Notes under the pieces: model-generated
Told to the model about the DNA's origin: nothing
The model's input: the letters and a program-made list of their open reading frames with translations, nothing else
Database searches by the model: none
Assembly (NCBI RefSeq): GCF_963678635.1
Contig: NW_026970868.1
Coordinates: 1 to 64,000, forward strand
DNA: 64,000 nucleotides
DNA from: Symsagittifera roscoffensis
Taxonomy: Eukaryota; Xenacoelomorpha; Acoela; Convolutidae
Reading direction: 5' to 3'
Made by a program: the position numbers and the translations under genes
Shown: in pieces, positions 11,961 through 23,790 of the stretch
Numbering within the stretch: the first letter of the stretch is position 1
Layout: each line of letters opens with the position of its first letter

Positions 11961-12507
11961 TAATGGCACAAAATTTGAGTTTTTTGAGCAAAAAACTCAA
12001 GTTTTTGGAATTTTTAAAGAAATATACCTTTTTAGAATTTTCATAGCATTTTTTTCCTAAGTGCAAACTATCCTTGGCTTTTACGTGTTGAGAATGAAGT
12101 AAAATAAAAATTATAAAATGATTGAGTTTATGTCAGGCAATTAACACCTTTTTTATCTTTTGCCTTAAGTTTTCACTTTTTTCCTTATTTTTTGCCAGAA
12201 CTTCAACTTCCAAACTTGAAAATATTAATGTCAAATGATGTTTTTACGGCTTAATTTACCAAAAAGGTGTAAACGTATTAGAATGTGGTTGAAAATTGAA
12301 CAAGATCTCTTCATATTTGATCATTATCTATTTTGTTTCAACAAAACGCTTTATCATGAAATTTTCTTCACAGATTTTCTATGTCTTAAGTTTATCCTAA
12401 TTTCGTTTTTTTTTCTATTTATTCGCAGTTGAAATCACTTTGTATAAAAATTCAGTCAGAACAAAAGGTTTTAGGGTAATCAGCATCAGCAAAGGAACAA
12501 CTTGGAG

Positions 12508-12543
12508 GCAAAGGTAAGATTAGTTAGCTAATCTTACCTTTGC
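12508..12543. repeat. perfect 16-bp hairpin
   Basis: GCAAAGGTAAGATTAG and its exact reverse complement are separated by TTAG. A partial extra copy (GAGGTAAGATAGCTAATAG) follows directly. The homologous place in block A' (about 45820-45840) has only the left arm, so the inverted arm was gained in copy 1 or lost in copy 2. Confidence 0.9.
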
Positions 12544-12556
12544 AGAGGTAAGATAG

Positions 12557-12784
12557 CTAATAGATACAATTTTTGTGACTATTAGCTATCAATGTTATTG
12601 AAAAATTATGTTGAGGCTTATTTTTATCCGTGATTGGTAAAACGTTCTCAAAAACGATTAGGCTAGACAGATAGATAGAACTAGTTATATCAATCAAAAC
12701 TGAGTCCATGAGCACATGCCACTGGTAAAATTGAGAGTTTGCGGGGGGTGGAACACCTGAAACTCTTTCTACAGCAGGACTCAT
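12557..12784 (-). CDS. hypothetical 75-aa frame in block A
   Basis: An ATG-started minus-strand frame with mixed composition (MSPAVERVSGVPPPANSQFY...). An AGTTTCAG splice-acceptor-like sequence lies 20 bases inside it, so part may be an exon. In block A' (about 45950-46160) a one-base indel breaks the frame. No family is recognised, and I consider it weak. Confidence 0.2.
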   Translation of the reverse strand: MSPAVERVSGVPPPANSQFYQWHVLMDSVLIDITSSIYLSSLIVFENVLPITDKNKPQHNFSITLIANSHKNCIY

Positions 12785-13669
12785 TTGCGCGTTTCTTGCT
12801 GAAAAAGTACGAAAACGTATTAAAACACAGTTCTTAACAAGTACGTCAACTAAAGTTTTCTAAAAGGACGTTTTTTTTGCATTAAATTGAACTCAGAAAG
12901 AAAATTGGGGTCCAAATTTCTAACTGATTTGTAAAAAAAATTTTTTGCAAATTTAATTTGAAAAAGTTTCAAAAATCCAACAGTTTTGCCTGATTTTCCA
13001 AAAAAAATAAAAAAAAAATGAACCTAACCAGGGCAACGATAAAATTTTTGCCGTCTCTTTTTGATTTGTTATTTTGTCAAAAATCTTTTCAATTTTTCAT
13101 TTGATTCCGCTGAAGTGCTCAAAAACCCATCCGTATTTTTTTTCCATTTAGTTTTTTTTATAAACTAACTCTGTTTGCGATAAATTTCAATCTTCAATTT
13201 TTAGTGGAAAACTTGTATGAAATAACCGATAAAAATTGAATTTATTGTACAGTTATCTCTTGAGGATCTTGTGATTTTTGAACTCATATCAAAGTTCTCG
13301 AGATTTTTTCTGTTTGACTTTATTTTAAACTATCGTTTGTAACCAAACTTGACCTGGCATTTTCAGATCGAATCAATTATGAATTAAAATGTCTTCAAAA
13401 AACGAGTTTTGGACGAAGAGCACAATTTTGATTGGTCATTTACTAGTACAAAGCAAATAAGCATCAAAACCGTTTCTAGCTAAGAACAAACATATTTATT
13501 CAGAAAAAGAAATCTGAAGCAGTTTTCTGTTATCTCTCCTAGTCTGTCTTTTTCAAGTAATCTTTCAGACCAAAAAACTTTTATCTTGAAAGGTCAAAAT
13601 ACTTCTTCGTTAAATTTCAAAATCGTTCGAAAACAACCCAAAAACTATGCAGCTCAAAAGTTGTGCCTA
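12785..13669. other. block A right end, no gene seen
   Basis: AT-rich, with homopolymer runs. Its last ~450 bp recur at about 46540-46980 and a third time at 52585-53060, the latter at the junction of the retroelement tandem duplication. Confidence 0.6.
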
Positions 13670-15531
13670 AGGTATAAATATTTTTCATAGGGATCATTAG
13701 GTATAAATATTTTACATAGGGATCATTAGGTATAAATATTTTACATAGGGATCTCTGGGTATAAACTTTTTACATAATGATCATTGAATAGAAAAATTTC
13801 ACATAGGGATCCTTAGGTATAAATATTTACATAGGGATTATTAGGTATAATTTTTTTTACATAGGGATCATTAGGTATAAATATTTTACATAGGGATCAT
13901 TAGGTATAAATTTTTTACATAGGGATCATTATGTATAAAGTTTTTACATAGGGATCATTAGGTATAAAAATTTTACATAGGGATCATTAGGTATAAATTT
14001 TTTACATAGGGATCATTAGGTATAAAATTTTTACATAGGGATCATTAGGTATAAAAATTTTACATAGGGATCATTAGGTATAATTTTTTTACATAGGGAT
14101 CATTAGTTACAAATATTTTACATAGGGATCATTAGGTATAAATATTTTACATGGGGATCATTAGGTATAAATATTTTACATAGGGATCATTAGGTATAGA
14201 TAATTACATAGGGATCATTAGGTATAAATTTTTTACATAGGGATCATTATGTATAAAGTTTTTACATAGGGATCATTAGGTATAAAATTTTTACATAGGG
14301 ATCATTAGGTATAAATTTTTTACATAGGGATCATTAGGTATAAAATTTTTACATAGGGATCATTAGGTATAAAAATTTTACATAGGGATCATTAGGTGTA
14401 ATTTTTTTACATAGGGATCATTAGTTACAAATATTTTGCATAGGGATCATTAGGCATAAATATTTTACATGGGGTTCATTAGGTATGAATTTTTTTACAT
14501 AGGGATCATTAGGTATAAATTTTTTACATAGGGATTATTAGGTATAAAATTTTTACAAAGGGATCATTAGGTATAAAAATTTTACATAGGGATCATTAGG
14601 TATAATTTTTTACATAGGGATCATTAGGTATAAATATTTTACATAGGGATCATTAGGTATAATTATTTTACATAGGGATCATTAGGTATAATTTTTTTAC
14701 ATAGGTATCATTAGGTATAAGTATTTTACATAGGGATCATTAGGTATAATTATTTTACATAGGGATCATTAGGTATAAATATTTACATAGGGATCATTAG
14801 CTATAAAAATTATACATAAGGATCATTACGTATAAGTTTTTTACATAGGGATCTTTGGGTATAATTTTTTTACATAGGGATCATTAAATTTAAAAATTTT
14901 ACATAGGGATCCTTAGGTATAAATATTTACATAGGGATCATTAGGTATAATTATTTTACATAGGGATCATTAGGTATAAAATTTTTACACAGCGATCTTT
15001 AGGTATAATTTTTTTTACATAGGGATCATTAGGTATAAATATTTTACATAGGGATCATTAGGTATAAATTTTTTACATAAGGAACATTATGTATGAATTT
15101 TTTACATAGGGATCATTAGGTATAAAAATTTTACATAGGGATCATTAGGTATAAATTTTTTACATAGGGATCATTAGGTATAAATATTTTACATAGGGAT
15201 CATTAGGTATAATTATTGTACATAGGGATCATTAGGTATAGTTTTTTTACATAGGTATCAATAGGTATAAGTATTTTACAATGGGATCATTAGGAATAAA
15301 TATTTTACATAGGGATCATTAGGTATAAATATATTACATAGGGATCATTAGGTATAAATATTTTACATAGGGATCATTTTTGAAATTTTTTATGGAAAAT
15401 TTTTTTCTTAGGGATCATTAGCTATAAAAATTTTACATAGGAATCATTAAGTATAAATATGTTACATAGGGATCATTAGGTATAAATATTTACATAGGGA
15501 TCATTAGGTATAATTTATACCCAATGATCCC
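13670..15531. repeat. 29-bp minisatellite array 2
   Basis: About 60 units of the same CATAGGGATCATTAGGTATA-type repeat as array 1, in the same orientation and ending in the same inverted half-unit (15497-15531) and a C-run (7 C, against 14 C at array 1). The left edge cuts into block A sequence at GTTGTGCCT. Confidence 0.97.
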
Positions 15532-17200
15532 TGTAGGGATCACCCCCCGATCCCAGTGTCGTATATCTATACTACTCTTTGTAGTTCTTTGAAACTTATG
15601 AATTCGAGTCTGCTATAACTTTACTTTGTTGAAATGCTTTTGCTGGTAGAGTGATTACAAACATTTCAACTTAAGGATTGAGAAAAGGTGTACAAGACTT
15701 ACAAAACATACTCAATTTACAAAATTTTGTATACAGAAATTTTTAGCAGGCCACAGTTAGCTTTTTTGTTAACTAATGAGACAAGTTGGATTTGTATGAT
15801 CAATTTTTATTTACAATGAACTAATGCAAAATGAAAATTTCTCAGTAGATACAAAATCTGATCAATCTAAGTTTCTCGAGGTTGTTTCAAATTTATATAC
15901 AAATGCTCTTTCGTTTTGAACAGGCAGCAGGCAGTATTTGGCTCAAAATGCTGTCGTTGACGTTTGTGGCTACTCAACAGGATTTAGGAAGAGAAATTTT
16001 CATGTCATAGGTGCGACCCTGAAACGATTTGTCTGACCAGTCGATTTGAATATTAGAAAAATCAGTCCACGTGGAATAACCTTGGTCGTTTTTGTCTCCC
16101 CGCTCGCCCAATTCGATGACTAGCCAGGGCACGCTTGCTTGGTTCAGTTTTGAAGCAATTTCTTCAACCAAGGAATCCATAGAACTGTTTTTCGTGCTTC
16201 CTTGGTTGTGTGCAAAACTTGTTAGTACTGCTTTCGCTTTTTCTAAGGCATTTTTCACATGCTCTTTGTTACATTTGCCCTTCTCTGATTTTAGCTCTGA
16301 GGTTGATACTGAATACACCCACAAGTTAGACTCACACTTAGGGTCATCCTTCCATGCACCGGCGAATCCGAACCCGGGTCTAGTCTTAAAGCTGAAATTC
16401 TTCTTCTTTGATGCAACGAGGACGTAGGATGTGTAGTTTGTGTAGAGTCTGGCTGAATCTAAAATTTTCTGATGGGTTTTTTCTTCATTCATCCCATCTT
16501 TGCCGCACTCAAATAGCTTTGATTTAAGGAAATCTTTCTGAGCCTCCCAGGTTTCTCTAACTATAACATGCATTCATTTATCGAAGCGACAGTAGTTAAC
16601 AAACCACATCAACATCAAAAAACGGATGTAAGCAACTAAACAACATGAATTAGCATCAAAGTTTGGGACTTTCGCAAATTATGAGAAAGATGCGAAAAGT
16701 TTCAGAGATGAATTTGTCACGAATCTCAAATAAAATAACAGAATTTTATTCTGATTCAAAATTGTAGTTTTCATTGGAAATTTTGTATGTCTTTATGAAT
16801 ATATGGTTTTTTTACTCCATATATTGAATGGAGACTAAAAGATTCTGTGATAGTTTTGGGAAGCAATCCATTACTTCATTTTAACTCTTGAGTCGTTATC
16901 TAAACCATTTGTCCGGCTTAACTCAGTGACGTTTACGAATGTAGCTACGCTATAACAACATTGTTTGAACACTGATTAGCAAAGTTTGGAGCACCAGGCA
17001 TACTTTTTACTGATGCCGGAACTGAAATCGTAAATCAATAAGTAACGCATTCTACATAATTGAGACCCCATATAACCGATCATCCATACTCACATCAACG
17101 ATTGGAACCCTGATTAGATCATGAATAAAAATATCAGATTTTTTTCACCCAAAAAAATTCTGGTTACTCTAAATTCAAAGAACATTTTTCCTCTGCAAAT
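15532..17200. repeat. duplicated block D, copy 2
   Basis: Second copy of the block at 6015-7690, containing the intact version of its gene. It ends at GCAAAT immediately before the target-site duplication of the 21-kb element. Confidence 0.9.
15974..16573 (-). CDS. 199-aa protein of unrecognised family (intact copy)
   Basis: A single open frame of 199 codons, MHVIVRETWEAQ to ISLPKSC. It is mixed alpha/beta in composition, with four cysteines (near residues 24, 89, 112 and 199), a Lys-rich central part, a WLVIELGERGD segment and a WTDFSNIQIDW segment. No signal peptide or membrane helix in this frame. The bases just before codon 5 read GTTATAG here and ATTTTAG in copy 1, like a nematode 3' splice site, so the ATG may be fortuitous and an upstream exon may exist. 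The intact frame next to a doubly frameshifted twin argues that this copy was maintained longer, or decayed later. Confidence 0.55.
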   Translation of the reverse strand: MHVIVRETWEAQKDFLKSKLFECGKDGMNEEKTHQKILDSARLYTNYTSYVLVASKKKNFSFKTRPGFGFAGAWKDDPKCESNLWVYSVSTSELKSEKGKCNKEHVKNALEKAKAVLTSFAHNQGSTKNSSMDSLVEEIASKLNQASVPWLVIELGERGDKNDQGYSTWTDFSNIQIDWSDKSFQGRTYDMKISLPKSC

Positions 17201-17206
17201 CTTTCT
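17201..17206. other. left target-site duplication CTTTCT
   Basis: CTTTCT directly abuts the first base of the inverted repeat (AGTAGTAT) and recurs at 38334-38339. The unoccupied homologue has it once (7691-7696). Confidence 0.92.
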
Positions 17207-17314
17207 AGTAGTATATGAGTGAGCAAGAGTGGGGGGTGCCTGCTTCAGATGGTGAGATGGTAAGTTTCAGAAAATTTTTTAGCCTATCTTACAGTGAAAT
17301 TAGTCTGAAGACCC

Positions 17315-17407
17315 ACATGTATTAAGATAGGGAATAGAGCATCCGGTCTTCAAGCTATGTATTAAGATTGGGTATAGAGTCTACAATGTATTAAGATAGG
17401 GAATACC
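17315..17407 (+). repeat. left subterminal repeats
   Basis: Three copies of TGTATTAAGATAGGGAATAG-type sequence (the middle copy is TGTATTAAGATTGGGTATAG), spaced 30-50 bp. The same motif occurs about seven times in the right end and once at about 26214. Subterminal arrays of this kind are often transposase or replication-protein binding sites; here that is inference. Confidence 0.8.
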
Positions 17408-17504
17408 GATGGTAAGGTTTCAGTGTGACGGTAAGAGAAAGAAAATTGAAAATTTTTTGGTTTTTGTTTGTTTTTTCGCAAAATTTTTGGCGCGCGTTAT
17501 CTAA

Positions 17505-20290
17505 TTGGGAACAATTAATTGTTAATTACGTGTAGAATTAAGGTTTTTTATAAAGTTTTTTTGGTGCATGGTAAGTCAATGGTAAGAGTTTTTGTGCAAA
17601 AACTTGGAATTTTTATCAAATTAAAATTTTTTCGAAAAAATTCAAAACACGATAAGATTAGCTATTATTTGACCAAATTTATTAGATAATCCTACTTTCT
17701 ATCTAAATGAAACAATAATCTTACTTTATATCTAATTGAAACAATGCTGAAACCTGCAGAAATTTTGAAAAATTCAAATTTTTTGAGAAAAAATTGCAAA
17801 AATTTCAATTGCAATTGAGCTTCAAAAGTCATGTAATTTTCAACAAATTCAATGGCAACCTATCAGAATTGAGCTTCAAAAGTCATGAAATTTTCAAGAA
17901 TTTTAATGTCAACCAATCAGAGTTGAGCTCTTCTCATGAATTTTTCAACAATTTCTTTAAAATTTTTAGATTTTGAGGATACTTTCACAGACATTATTTG
18001 TGTTAATAACCAATCAGAATGAAGTAATCACAGATTTTAAAAAACTTTGTAGATTAGAACCAGACTATGTTTATGAAACTTCTTAATCAATAAATTTTAT
18101 TGAATTTTTCCAACATAACTAATTGTTGGGAACAATTAATTGTTAATTACGTGTAGAATTAAGGTTTTGTATATAGTTTTTTTGGTGCATGGTAAGTCAA
18201 TGGTAAGATTTTTTGTGCAAAAACTTGGAATTTTTATCAAATTAAAATTTTTTTGAAAAAATTCAAAACGCGATAAGATTAGCTATTATTTGACCAAATT
18301 TATTAGATAATCCTACTTTCTATCTAAATGAAACAATAATCTTACTTTCTATCTAATTGAAACAATGCTGAAACCTGCAGAAACTTTGAAAAAATTCAAA
18401 TTTTTTGAGAAAAAAATGCAAAAATTTCAATTGCAATTGAGCTTCAAAAGTCATGTAATTTTCAACAAATTCAATGGCAACCTATCAGAATTGAGCTTCA
18501 AAAGTCATGAAATTTTCAAGAATTTTAATGTCAACCAATCAGAGTTGAGCTCTTCTCATGAATTTTTCAACAATTTCTTTAAAATTTGTAGATTTTGAGG
18601 ATACTTTCACAGACATTATTTGTGTTAATAACCAATCAGAATGAAGTAATCACAGATTTTTAAAAACTTTGTAGATCAGAACCAGACTATGTTTATGAAA
18701 CTTCTTAATCAATAAATTTTATTGAATTTTTTCAACATAACTAATTGTTGGGAACAATTAATTGTTAATTACGTGTAGAATTAAGGTTTTGTATATAGTT
18801 TTTTTGGTGCATGGTAAGTCAATGGTAAGATTTTTTGTGCAAAAACTTGGAATTTTTATCAAATTAAAATTTTTTCGAAAAAATTCAAAACGCGATAAGA
18901 TTAGCTATTATTTGACCAAATTTATTAGATAATCCTACTTTCTATCTAAATGAAACAATAATCTTACTTTCTATCTAATTGAAACAATGCTGAAACCTGC
19001 AGAAACTTTGAAAAAATTCAAATTTTTTGAGAAAAAAATGCAAAAATTTCAATTGCAATTGAGCTTCAAAAGTCATGTAATTTTCAACAAATTCAATGGC
19101 AACCTATCAGATTTGAGCTTCAAAAGTCATGAAATTTTCAAGAATTTTAATGTCAACCAATCAGAGTTGAGCTCTTCTCATGAATTTTTCAACAATTTCT
19201 TTAAAATTTGTAGATTTTGAGGATACTTTCACAGACATTATTTGTGTTAATAACCAATCAGAATGAAGTAATCACAGATTTTTAAAAACTTTGTAGATCA
19301 GAACCAGACTATGTTTAAGAAATTTCTTAATCAATAAATTTTATTGAATTTTTTCAACATAACTAATTGTTGGGAACAATTAATTGTTAATTACGTGTAG
19401 AATTAAGGTTTTGTATATAGTTTTTTTGGTGCATGGTAAGTCAATGGTGAGATTTTTTGTGCAAAAACTTGGAATTTTTATCAAATTAAAATTTTTTCGA
19501 AAAAATTCAAAACACGATAAGATTAGCTATTATTTGACCAAATTTATTAGATAATCCTACTTTCTATCTAAATGAAACAATAATCTTACTTTCTATCTAA
19601 TTGAAACAATGCTGAAACCTGCAGAAACTTTGAAAAAATTCAAATTTTTTTAGAAAAAAATGCAAAAATTTCAATTGCAATTGAGCTTCAAAAGTCATGT
19701 AATTTTCAACAAATTCAATGGCAACCTATCAGAATTGAGCTTCAAAAGTCATGAAATTTTCAAGAATTTTAATGTCAACCAATCAGAGTTGAGCTCTTCT
19801 CATGAATTTTTCAACAATTTCTTTAAAATTTGTAGATTTTGAGGATAATTTCACAGACATTATTTGTGTTAATAACCAATCAGAATGAAGTAATCACAGA
19901 TTTTAAAAAACTTTGTAGATCAGAACCAGACTATGTTTATGAAACTTCTTAATCAATAAATTTTATTGAATTTTTCCAACATAACTAATTGTTGGGAACA
20001 ATTAATTGTTAATTACGTGTAGAATTAAGGTTTTGTATATAGTTTTTTTGGTGCATGGTAAGTCAATGGTAAGAGTTTTTGTGCAAAAATTTGGAATTTT
20101 TATCAAATTAAAATTTTTTCGAAAAAATTCAAAACACGATAAGATTAGCTATTATTTGTCCAAATTTATTAGATAATCCTACTTTCTATCTAAATGAAAC
20201 AATAATCTTACTTTCTATCTAATTGAAACAAGGCTGAAACCTGCAGAAACTTTGGAAAAATTCAAATTTTTTGAAAAAAAATTGCAAAAA
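17505..20290 (+). repeat. ~622-bp tandem array (about 4.5 units) in the left arm
   Basis: TTGGGAACAATTAATTGTTAATT recurs near 17508, 18126, 18748, 19371 and 19993, a period of 621-623 bp. Each full unit joins the subterminal arm sequence (TTGGTGCATGGTAAGTCAATGG...) to a CCAAT-rich piece (AACCAATCAGA, GTCATG, AATCAATAAATTTTATTGAA) that occurs once, 6 kb inward, at about 23480-23785. The right arm has no such array (single copy near 37640-37905). Frames of 60-77 codons inside each unit are near-identical Phe/Asn/Ser-rich translations. Confidence 0.93.
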
Positions 20291-20299
20291 TTTCAAGTA

Positions 20300-22560
20300 T
20301 TTGGAAAAAATTGCAAAAATTTCAAGTATTTGGAACAAACTGCAAATTTTTGGAAAAAATTGCAGAAATCTCATAATTTTGGTTAATGTATTGTTGTTTT
20401 TGATCTAATTTTAAACATACTTTTATGTATTGATTTTAAAAATAAGCTAAGACTGTATTTTAATTGGCATTATGTTGAGACAATGATACAAAATTTTGAA
20501 TAAAAAAATGACTTTTTCCACAATTTTTTCTCAAAATAAGGAAATACAATGAAATTTACCTTAATTTGAGCAAAATACTTGGTTATACAATGCTCTAAAC
20601 ACTGAAAAGAAGGTTCATAGTAGCAGAATCAATATTGAAACTTCCGGAAAACAGTGAAATTAGTCGTAATTTTTAAGAAGGTAAAATGAAAGTTAATCAA
20701 ATTTACATGAAATTTTCCATTTCGAACCTTTTATTTTGGTTTTTAACTGTTTGTTTTTGTCCAGTTCAGGGATTATTTTTAGGAATCTCAATTCAAATGA
20801 ACATTTAGGGCAATATTCTATAAAATTTCTAAATCAAACTCCATGATTCAACTCCTCCTCACTTTTTTCTCATTGAATTACCCAAATTTGTACAAAAATT
20901 ACAACTTGTGAGAATTTTTTTATGTTAAAAATTAGAAATTTCAGATTATTGATAAAAAATGAACAGTTTATTGCTAAAATTGTTTAAAATGGGATAAATG
21001 TTTCTTAAAAATTTATTCGATATTGGCTGAAACTCAACAAAAACTTCTTCATAACTGATGATTATCTCTCTGTTGCTTCTGCAACATAACTTTCAAGATT
21101 TTCCGTAGAGTTTTTCCATGTTTTAAAGTTATTCTTGCTTTCTGTTTAATACATGTTTTCGCTATTGAACACACTTTACTAGAAAATTTAGTCAAAACTG
21201 GAGAATTTAGGAGGAAAATAGTATCAATTGAACGAACAATTTGCTGGCAGAGATGAAATTAGAACTGATACCGTATGATTATTACAATGAAAAATGTTAT
21301 TATCTTCCTCAAGGTTCCCCTGTTCAGTTGCTATCATAAACTAATTAAGCAAAAATACACATTTTGGGATCAATAACTATCCTTTTTTTTGCAAAATAGT
21401 TTTTAACTCGCTTTTTTTCTTAATTTATGACGGAAATTTTCTCAAAAATATCCAAGTGAGAAAAAATTGGTGCTAGTTAAAGCATTCAAAAGTATATGTA
21501 CAAAATGAGAATATAAAGGTGTATTTTTAGGATCTAAGAACAAATTAGGAGCAGCTCTATTAGTTATAATCTGAAAATCTCCGGAAATACGCAAGAGAAC
21601 CTAGTTCCTAACATCTACAATATAAAAACATCTGAAAGAGCGAGTCTCAAAAAATTGATTTAGCAAAGCAAATCAAGGTGCAAACTGGAACAATTGTGTA
21701 ATTTTCCGATTTTTTTAAGAAAAAAACTCTATGTAGTAAAAATGTAGTAATGTATTGTATATAGTGTTGTATATTTTTTGTAGTATTGTGTATGTATGTA
21801 GCAAGGAAAAGTAGATCTTGAAAGCAAGTTTTCAATTTATGCTTTATGTATCTTCTTCCAAAAGATGTCGAATTGGGTTTGCTTCTCAAAAATTATCCTC
21901 AAAACATTTGATCGTTCATATAAAGTACCTAATATATCAAATGATAACAATTTTTTCTTACGAATTACGCATAAATATAAGACTTTGAGAATTTTTATGT
22001 CGGATTTTTTCTCAAGATATAATTTATAAGCTAAATTTTAGTAAAATTATTTCAAATCTCTTAAGGAATAAATTGAGTTTCTATCTCATTTTAGTATTTT
22101 CTCAGTTTCTGCTTCATCTACTATCTACAAAATTAATCCAATTTGAGCAAATTTTTACTTGAAAATTGAATTTTAGATGAAAAAATGTATCGTTTCAACG
22201 AACGTTCAATAATCCGAAGCTGAATTAATACCATAAATCTTTTACTAAAAAGCTTTAAAAGATTTTTTCAACCTCATAACTGTATAATGCTGTTTTAAAT
22301 CTGAATTTCTATTTTAGACTAACTTTTTAGTTGGAATGATGTATATCATTATCTTGAAACTTTCAAAGTTTAGCAAAATATACATTTTTTCCAGGTCATT
22401 TATCAGTTTTTTTTCTGAAATCATCAAAAAATCAAAAGAAAAACTTAATTCTTAATAAATCAAACCACATTATCCGCTTAAAAAGCTCTGCTCTATGAAC
22501 ACTTTTACAAGCACTAAACAAGGAAAACTTTAAAATAGTAACTACAAAAAACCTTTCAAT
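20300..22560. other. left arm, no gene seen
   Basis: AT-rich sequence matched by the right arm (about 35500-37600, inverted). No frame is open in both copies: a frame at 21647-21889 (minus) translates repeated TGTATGTAGTA-type sequence. The two arms differ mostly by small indels here, as expected for non-coding DNA. Confidence 0.5.
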
Positions 22561-22707
22561 TACTTGATGTTTTCCAAATCTCCAAGTTTTATAATTTTTA
22601 GGCGAATACTTAACTACTCAATAGCATATGTTATGAGCATACTCATTTGCACTTTACTACAAATTTATCACAACAAAGTCTCCGCAAGCTTGCAACCAAG
22701 GGAGTTT

Positions 22708-23187
22708 TTACTGTTGATTAAAAAGTTTCGGATCGAGTTCCATGGAAAGCTTCACGACGATTTGAACCCGATTTTTGCTGTCTTTAACATCAATCAAAAC
22801 CTTTGAATAAAAAAATAAATGACAGTTCAGGTAATGTAATGAAAACACTGTATAATTACCGACTAGATTTGTTACAATTGGTAAGACTTTTCAGATTCAG
22901 TAAAAATTAATAATCATAGTAATTTCGAAGTTTTCAATAAAAAAACTTAAAAAATTTACCTTCTCCTGAAGTGTGTTTGGAGTCTGCTGAGCACATAATT
23001 TAATACTATGCTGAGAATGCTTCTTCTTGAAATGATTAGCGAGTTCCTCGCTGCTATAAGTATAAAAATTACAGTTAGAACACTTCAAAACACCACATGT
23101 TCTACGATGTCTTCATGCATCTTTATGAGTGTATTCCCTGCCACATTCAAGACATGCAACTCTTTCGTTTCTATTGAGTGAAGGCAT
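22708..23187 (-). pseudogene. two-exon C2H2-type zinc-finger gene, left-arm copy (nonsense mutation)
   Basis: Exon 1 (23187-22960) encodes about 76 residues: finger 1 with C-x2-C...H-x3-C (CLECGRE...RHRRTC), then a classical finger C-x2-C-x12-H-x4-H (CSNCNFY...NHFKKKH). It ends AAG before GTAAATT. Exon 2 (22800-22708), after TTCAAAG, is in phase and gives 30 residues rich in Val/Asp/Lys (VLIDVKDSKNRVQIVVKL) before TAA. Predicted 106 aa. In this copy codon TCA before RHRR has become TGA, a premature stop within finger 1. The divergent neighbour to the right is the CCAAT array and helical ORF. Likely DNA- or RNA-binding regulator, inferred from the fingers. Confidence 0.7.
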
Positions 23188-23334
23188 CTCAATAGTAATG
23201 AAAAATTAAATGGGAGATTTAAAGTGTACCAAATTTTTAGATAAAGTGAGTTGAATAGCCTCAAAAAATGAATAAAAGTAAATAAAAACAGCAAACTTAT
23301 TCACCAATTGTTTTAAACGAGAAAGAAAATCAGA

Positions 23335-23790
23335 ATGGATATGCTATATAGCCTAGCTGAAACAAAAATCATCCAATCTAACCATGGAATTTTTAAGAGT
23401 ATCAACCAATCAGAATCGAGCATTAATTACAATGAAACTTTTATCTTTTCTGATTCCAACCAATCAGAATTGAGCTTCAATAGTCATGTGATTTTCGACA
23501 AATTCAATGTCCACCAATCAGAATTGAGCTTCAAAAGTCATGTAATTTTCAACAAATTCGATGTCAACCAATCAGAGTTGAGCTCTTCTTCTCATGAATT
23601 TTTCAATAATTTCTTTAAAATTTGTAGATTTTGAGAATAATTTCACAGACATTATTTGTGTTAATAACCAATCAGAATGAAGTTATCACAGATTTTAAAA
23701 AACTTTGTAGATCAGAACCAGACTATGTTTATGAAACTTCTTAATCAATAAATTTTATTGAATTTTTCCAACATAACTAAGATTTGAAGT
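23335..23790 (+). repeat. CCAAT-box tandem repeats (51-bp period), left arm
   Basis: AACCAATCAGAATTGAGCTTC-type units recur with a period near 51 bp from about 23405 to 23590, and another AACCAATCAGAATGAAG lies near 23670. Each unit contains CCAAT, the NF-Y core. The 51-bp period is a multiple of three, so a 99-codon frame (23335-23634) stays open and reads as NQSELSFKSHVIF repeats. It could be a repeat protein or purely a regulatory array; equivalent units are at 31142-31440 and 34358-34711 in the opposite orientation. An AATAAA lies at about 23750. Confidence 0.75.

Larger units (their letters stand above)
7697..13669. repeat. duplicated block A, copy 1
   Basis: About 6 kb matching 38340-46979 in the same orientation, with a few large indels: about 600 bp present only in the second copy at 42220-42815, and a 2.6-kb internal duplication there. 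It contains decayed relatives of genes found in the 21-kb element (10040-10246 and 10257-10472). At its right end it breaks off into minisatellite array 2, whereas the second copy continues into retroelement DNA. Confidence 0.9.

Noticed and set aside
16092-16427. 111-codon plus-strand frame opposite the 199-aa gene
   Set aside because: It is the antisense shadow of a conserved minus-strand gene. The corresponding frame in copy 1 (6711-6929) starts elsewhere.
17794-19842. Four near-identical 60-77-codon frames in the left arm as a multigene family
   Set aside because: They are parts of a 622-bp satellite unit, with identical sequence including non-coding parts. There is no sign of selection on protein. 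Recorded as a repeat instead.
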